A DNA stretch of 64,000 nt from Romboutsia lituseburensis DSM 797 (GTDB lineage Bacteria; Bacillota; Clostridia; Peptostreptococcales; Peptostreptococcaceae), in contig NZ_FNGW01000001.1 of NCBI RefSeq assembly GCF_900103615.1, forward strand, positions 186,001 to 250,000. The letters run 5' to 3'. Shown piece after piece: positions 63,815-64,000 of the stretch (position 1 is its first letter; the number at the start of each line of letters is the position of its first letter). Both the position numbers and the translations under genes were made by a program. A model generated the notes under the pieces. That model saw only the letters and a program-made list of their open reading frames with translations, made no database searches and had not been told where the DNA came from.

Positions 63815-64000
63815 TTGGATTTTAAACTAATACAAGACTTAATTAAATCGAGAACGGATACCTCTAGATGGGTTAGGGGAATTAAATACTTTAATAGAAG
63901 ATTAGTCGATCATGTTACCTTTAATACAAGTGAAAGTATACTTTCTTTTGAAGGAATTTGTGAATCAGAATACTATAATGAAGTTTACCCAACGTATGTT
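63815..64000 (+). CDS. N-terminal 62 codons of a plus-strand gene, possibly a SNF2/SWIM-type helicase
   Basis: A TTG at 63815 follows GGTGGGGTG by 7 nt; the frame upstream is closed by TGA, so the TTG is the likely start. The 62 residues run to the window edge without a stop (IQDLIKSRTDTSRWVRGIKY, then FNRRLVDHVTFNTSESILSF). The W-x-x-G-x-x-Y-F...R-V-like pattern recalls the N-terminus of clostridial SNF2 helicases with a SWIM zinc finger, but the piece is too short to be sure. Confidence 0.5.
   Translation, partial: MDFKLIQDLIKSRTDTSRWVRGIKYFNRRLVDHVTFNTSESILSFEGICESEYYNEVYPTYV

Overview
The window is a very AT-rich chromosomal segment of an anaerobic, low-GC Gram-positive bacterium. Several features point to Clostridia, probably family Peptostreptococcaceae (relatives of Clostridioides, Paeniclostridium, Romboutsia or Terrisporobacter): the fused gcvTPA plus gcvPB layout behind a tandem glycine riboswitch, T-box control of brnQ, choline-binding-type wall repeats, an endolysin tail like that of C. 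difficile phage lysins, strong GGAGG ribosome sites and AT-only spacers. The genus cannot be fixed from the sequence alone. Apart from one short gene remnant (DedA, 17.5 kb) the region looks like intact core and metabolic chromosome; I see no insertion sequence, CRISPR array or prophage.

Layout. 0-7.3 kb (mostly minus strand): a methyltransferase cut by the window edge, an EFR1-type flavodoxin/ferredoxin, a secreted wall-repeat protein, a NatAB-like ABC exporter, thiol peroxidase, and a MarR-GNAT operon with two palindromic operators. 7.3-17.3 kb: YczE-like membrane protein, dimethylargininase-like amidinohydrolase, ECF S component, Ile T-box plus brnQ, AtoE-type fatty-acid permease, beta-carbonic anhydrase, SPFH protein, dCMP deaminase and SurE. 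17.3-27.3 kb: DedA remnant, a MazG-like fusion protein, an M50-like protease, then a tellurium-resistance-type operon (yceG-telA-terD-terD-terD) next to a Ca2+/Na+ antiporter, a TDT (TehA/SLAC1-like) channel and a C_GCAxxG_C_C protein. 27.4-31.8 kb: glycine cleavage genes under a tandem glycine riboswitch. 32-36 kb: a small acidic protein, an orphan hybrid-sensor histidine kinase and a dicarboxylate/amino-acid symporter. 36-36.7 kb: eight tRNA genes in one transcription unit. 36.8-39.5 kb: znuABC-type metal uptake with a Fur-type box.

39.6-48.7 kb is a complete hexuronate pathway. A TRAP transporter (DctPQM) takes up the substrate; UxaC, an SDR fructuronate/mannonate oxidoreductase, UxuA, KdgK and Eda convert glucuronate to pyruvate and glyceraldehyde 3-phosphate; a GntR/FadR regulator with matching operator-like palindromes sits upstream. 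48.8-64 kb holds a DUF975 membrane protein, a GlpA-like/FAD oxidoreductase pair, a DUF4163/DUF3298 secreted protein, a small siroheme-reductase-like operon, asparagine synthetase, a second orphan histidine kinase, a PC4/YdbC protein, a membrane-anchored EEP hydrolase, DprA, a lone endolysin-like amidase and the first 62 codons of a plus-strand gene.

Most minus-strand units end in strong hairpin-plus-T terminators, which I list. No single never-described system is obvious. The best candidates for follow-up are the TerC-less ter/tel neighbourhood, the MazG-like fusion with an unrecognised C-terminal half, the attenuated methyltransferase leader, the lone endolysin and the siroheme-reductase/DUF1858 operon.
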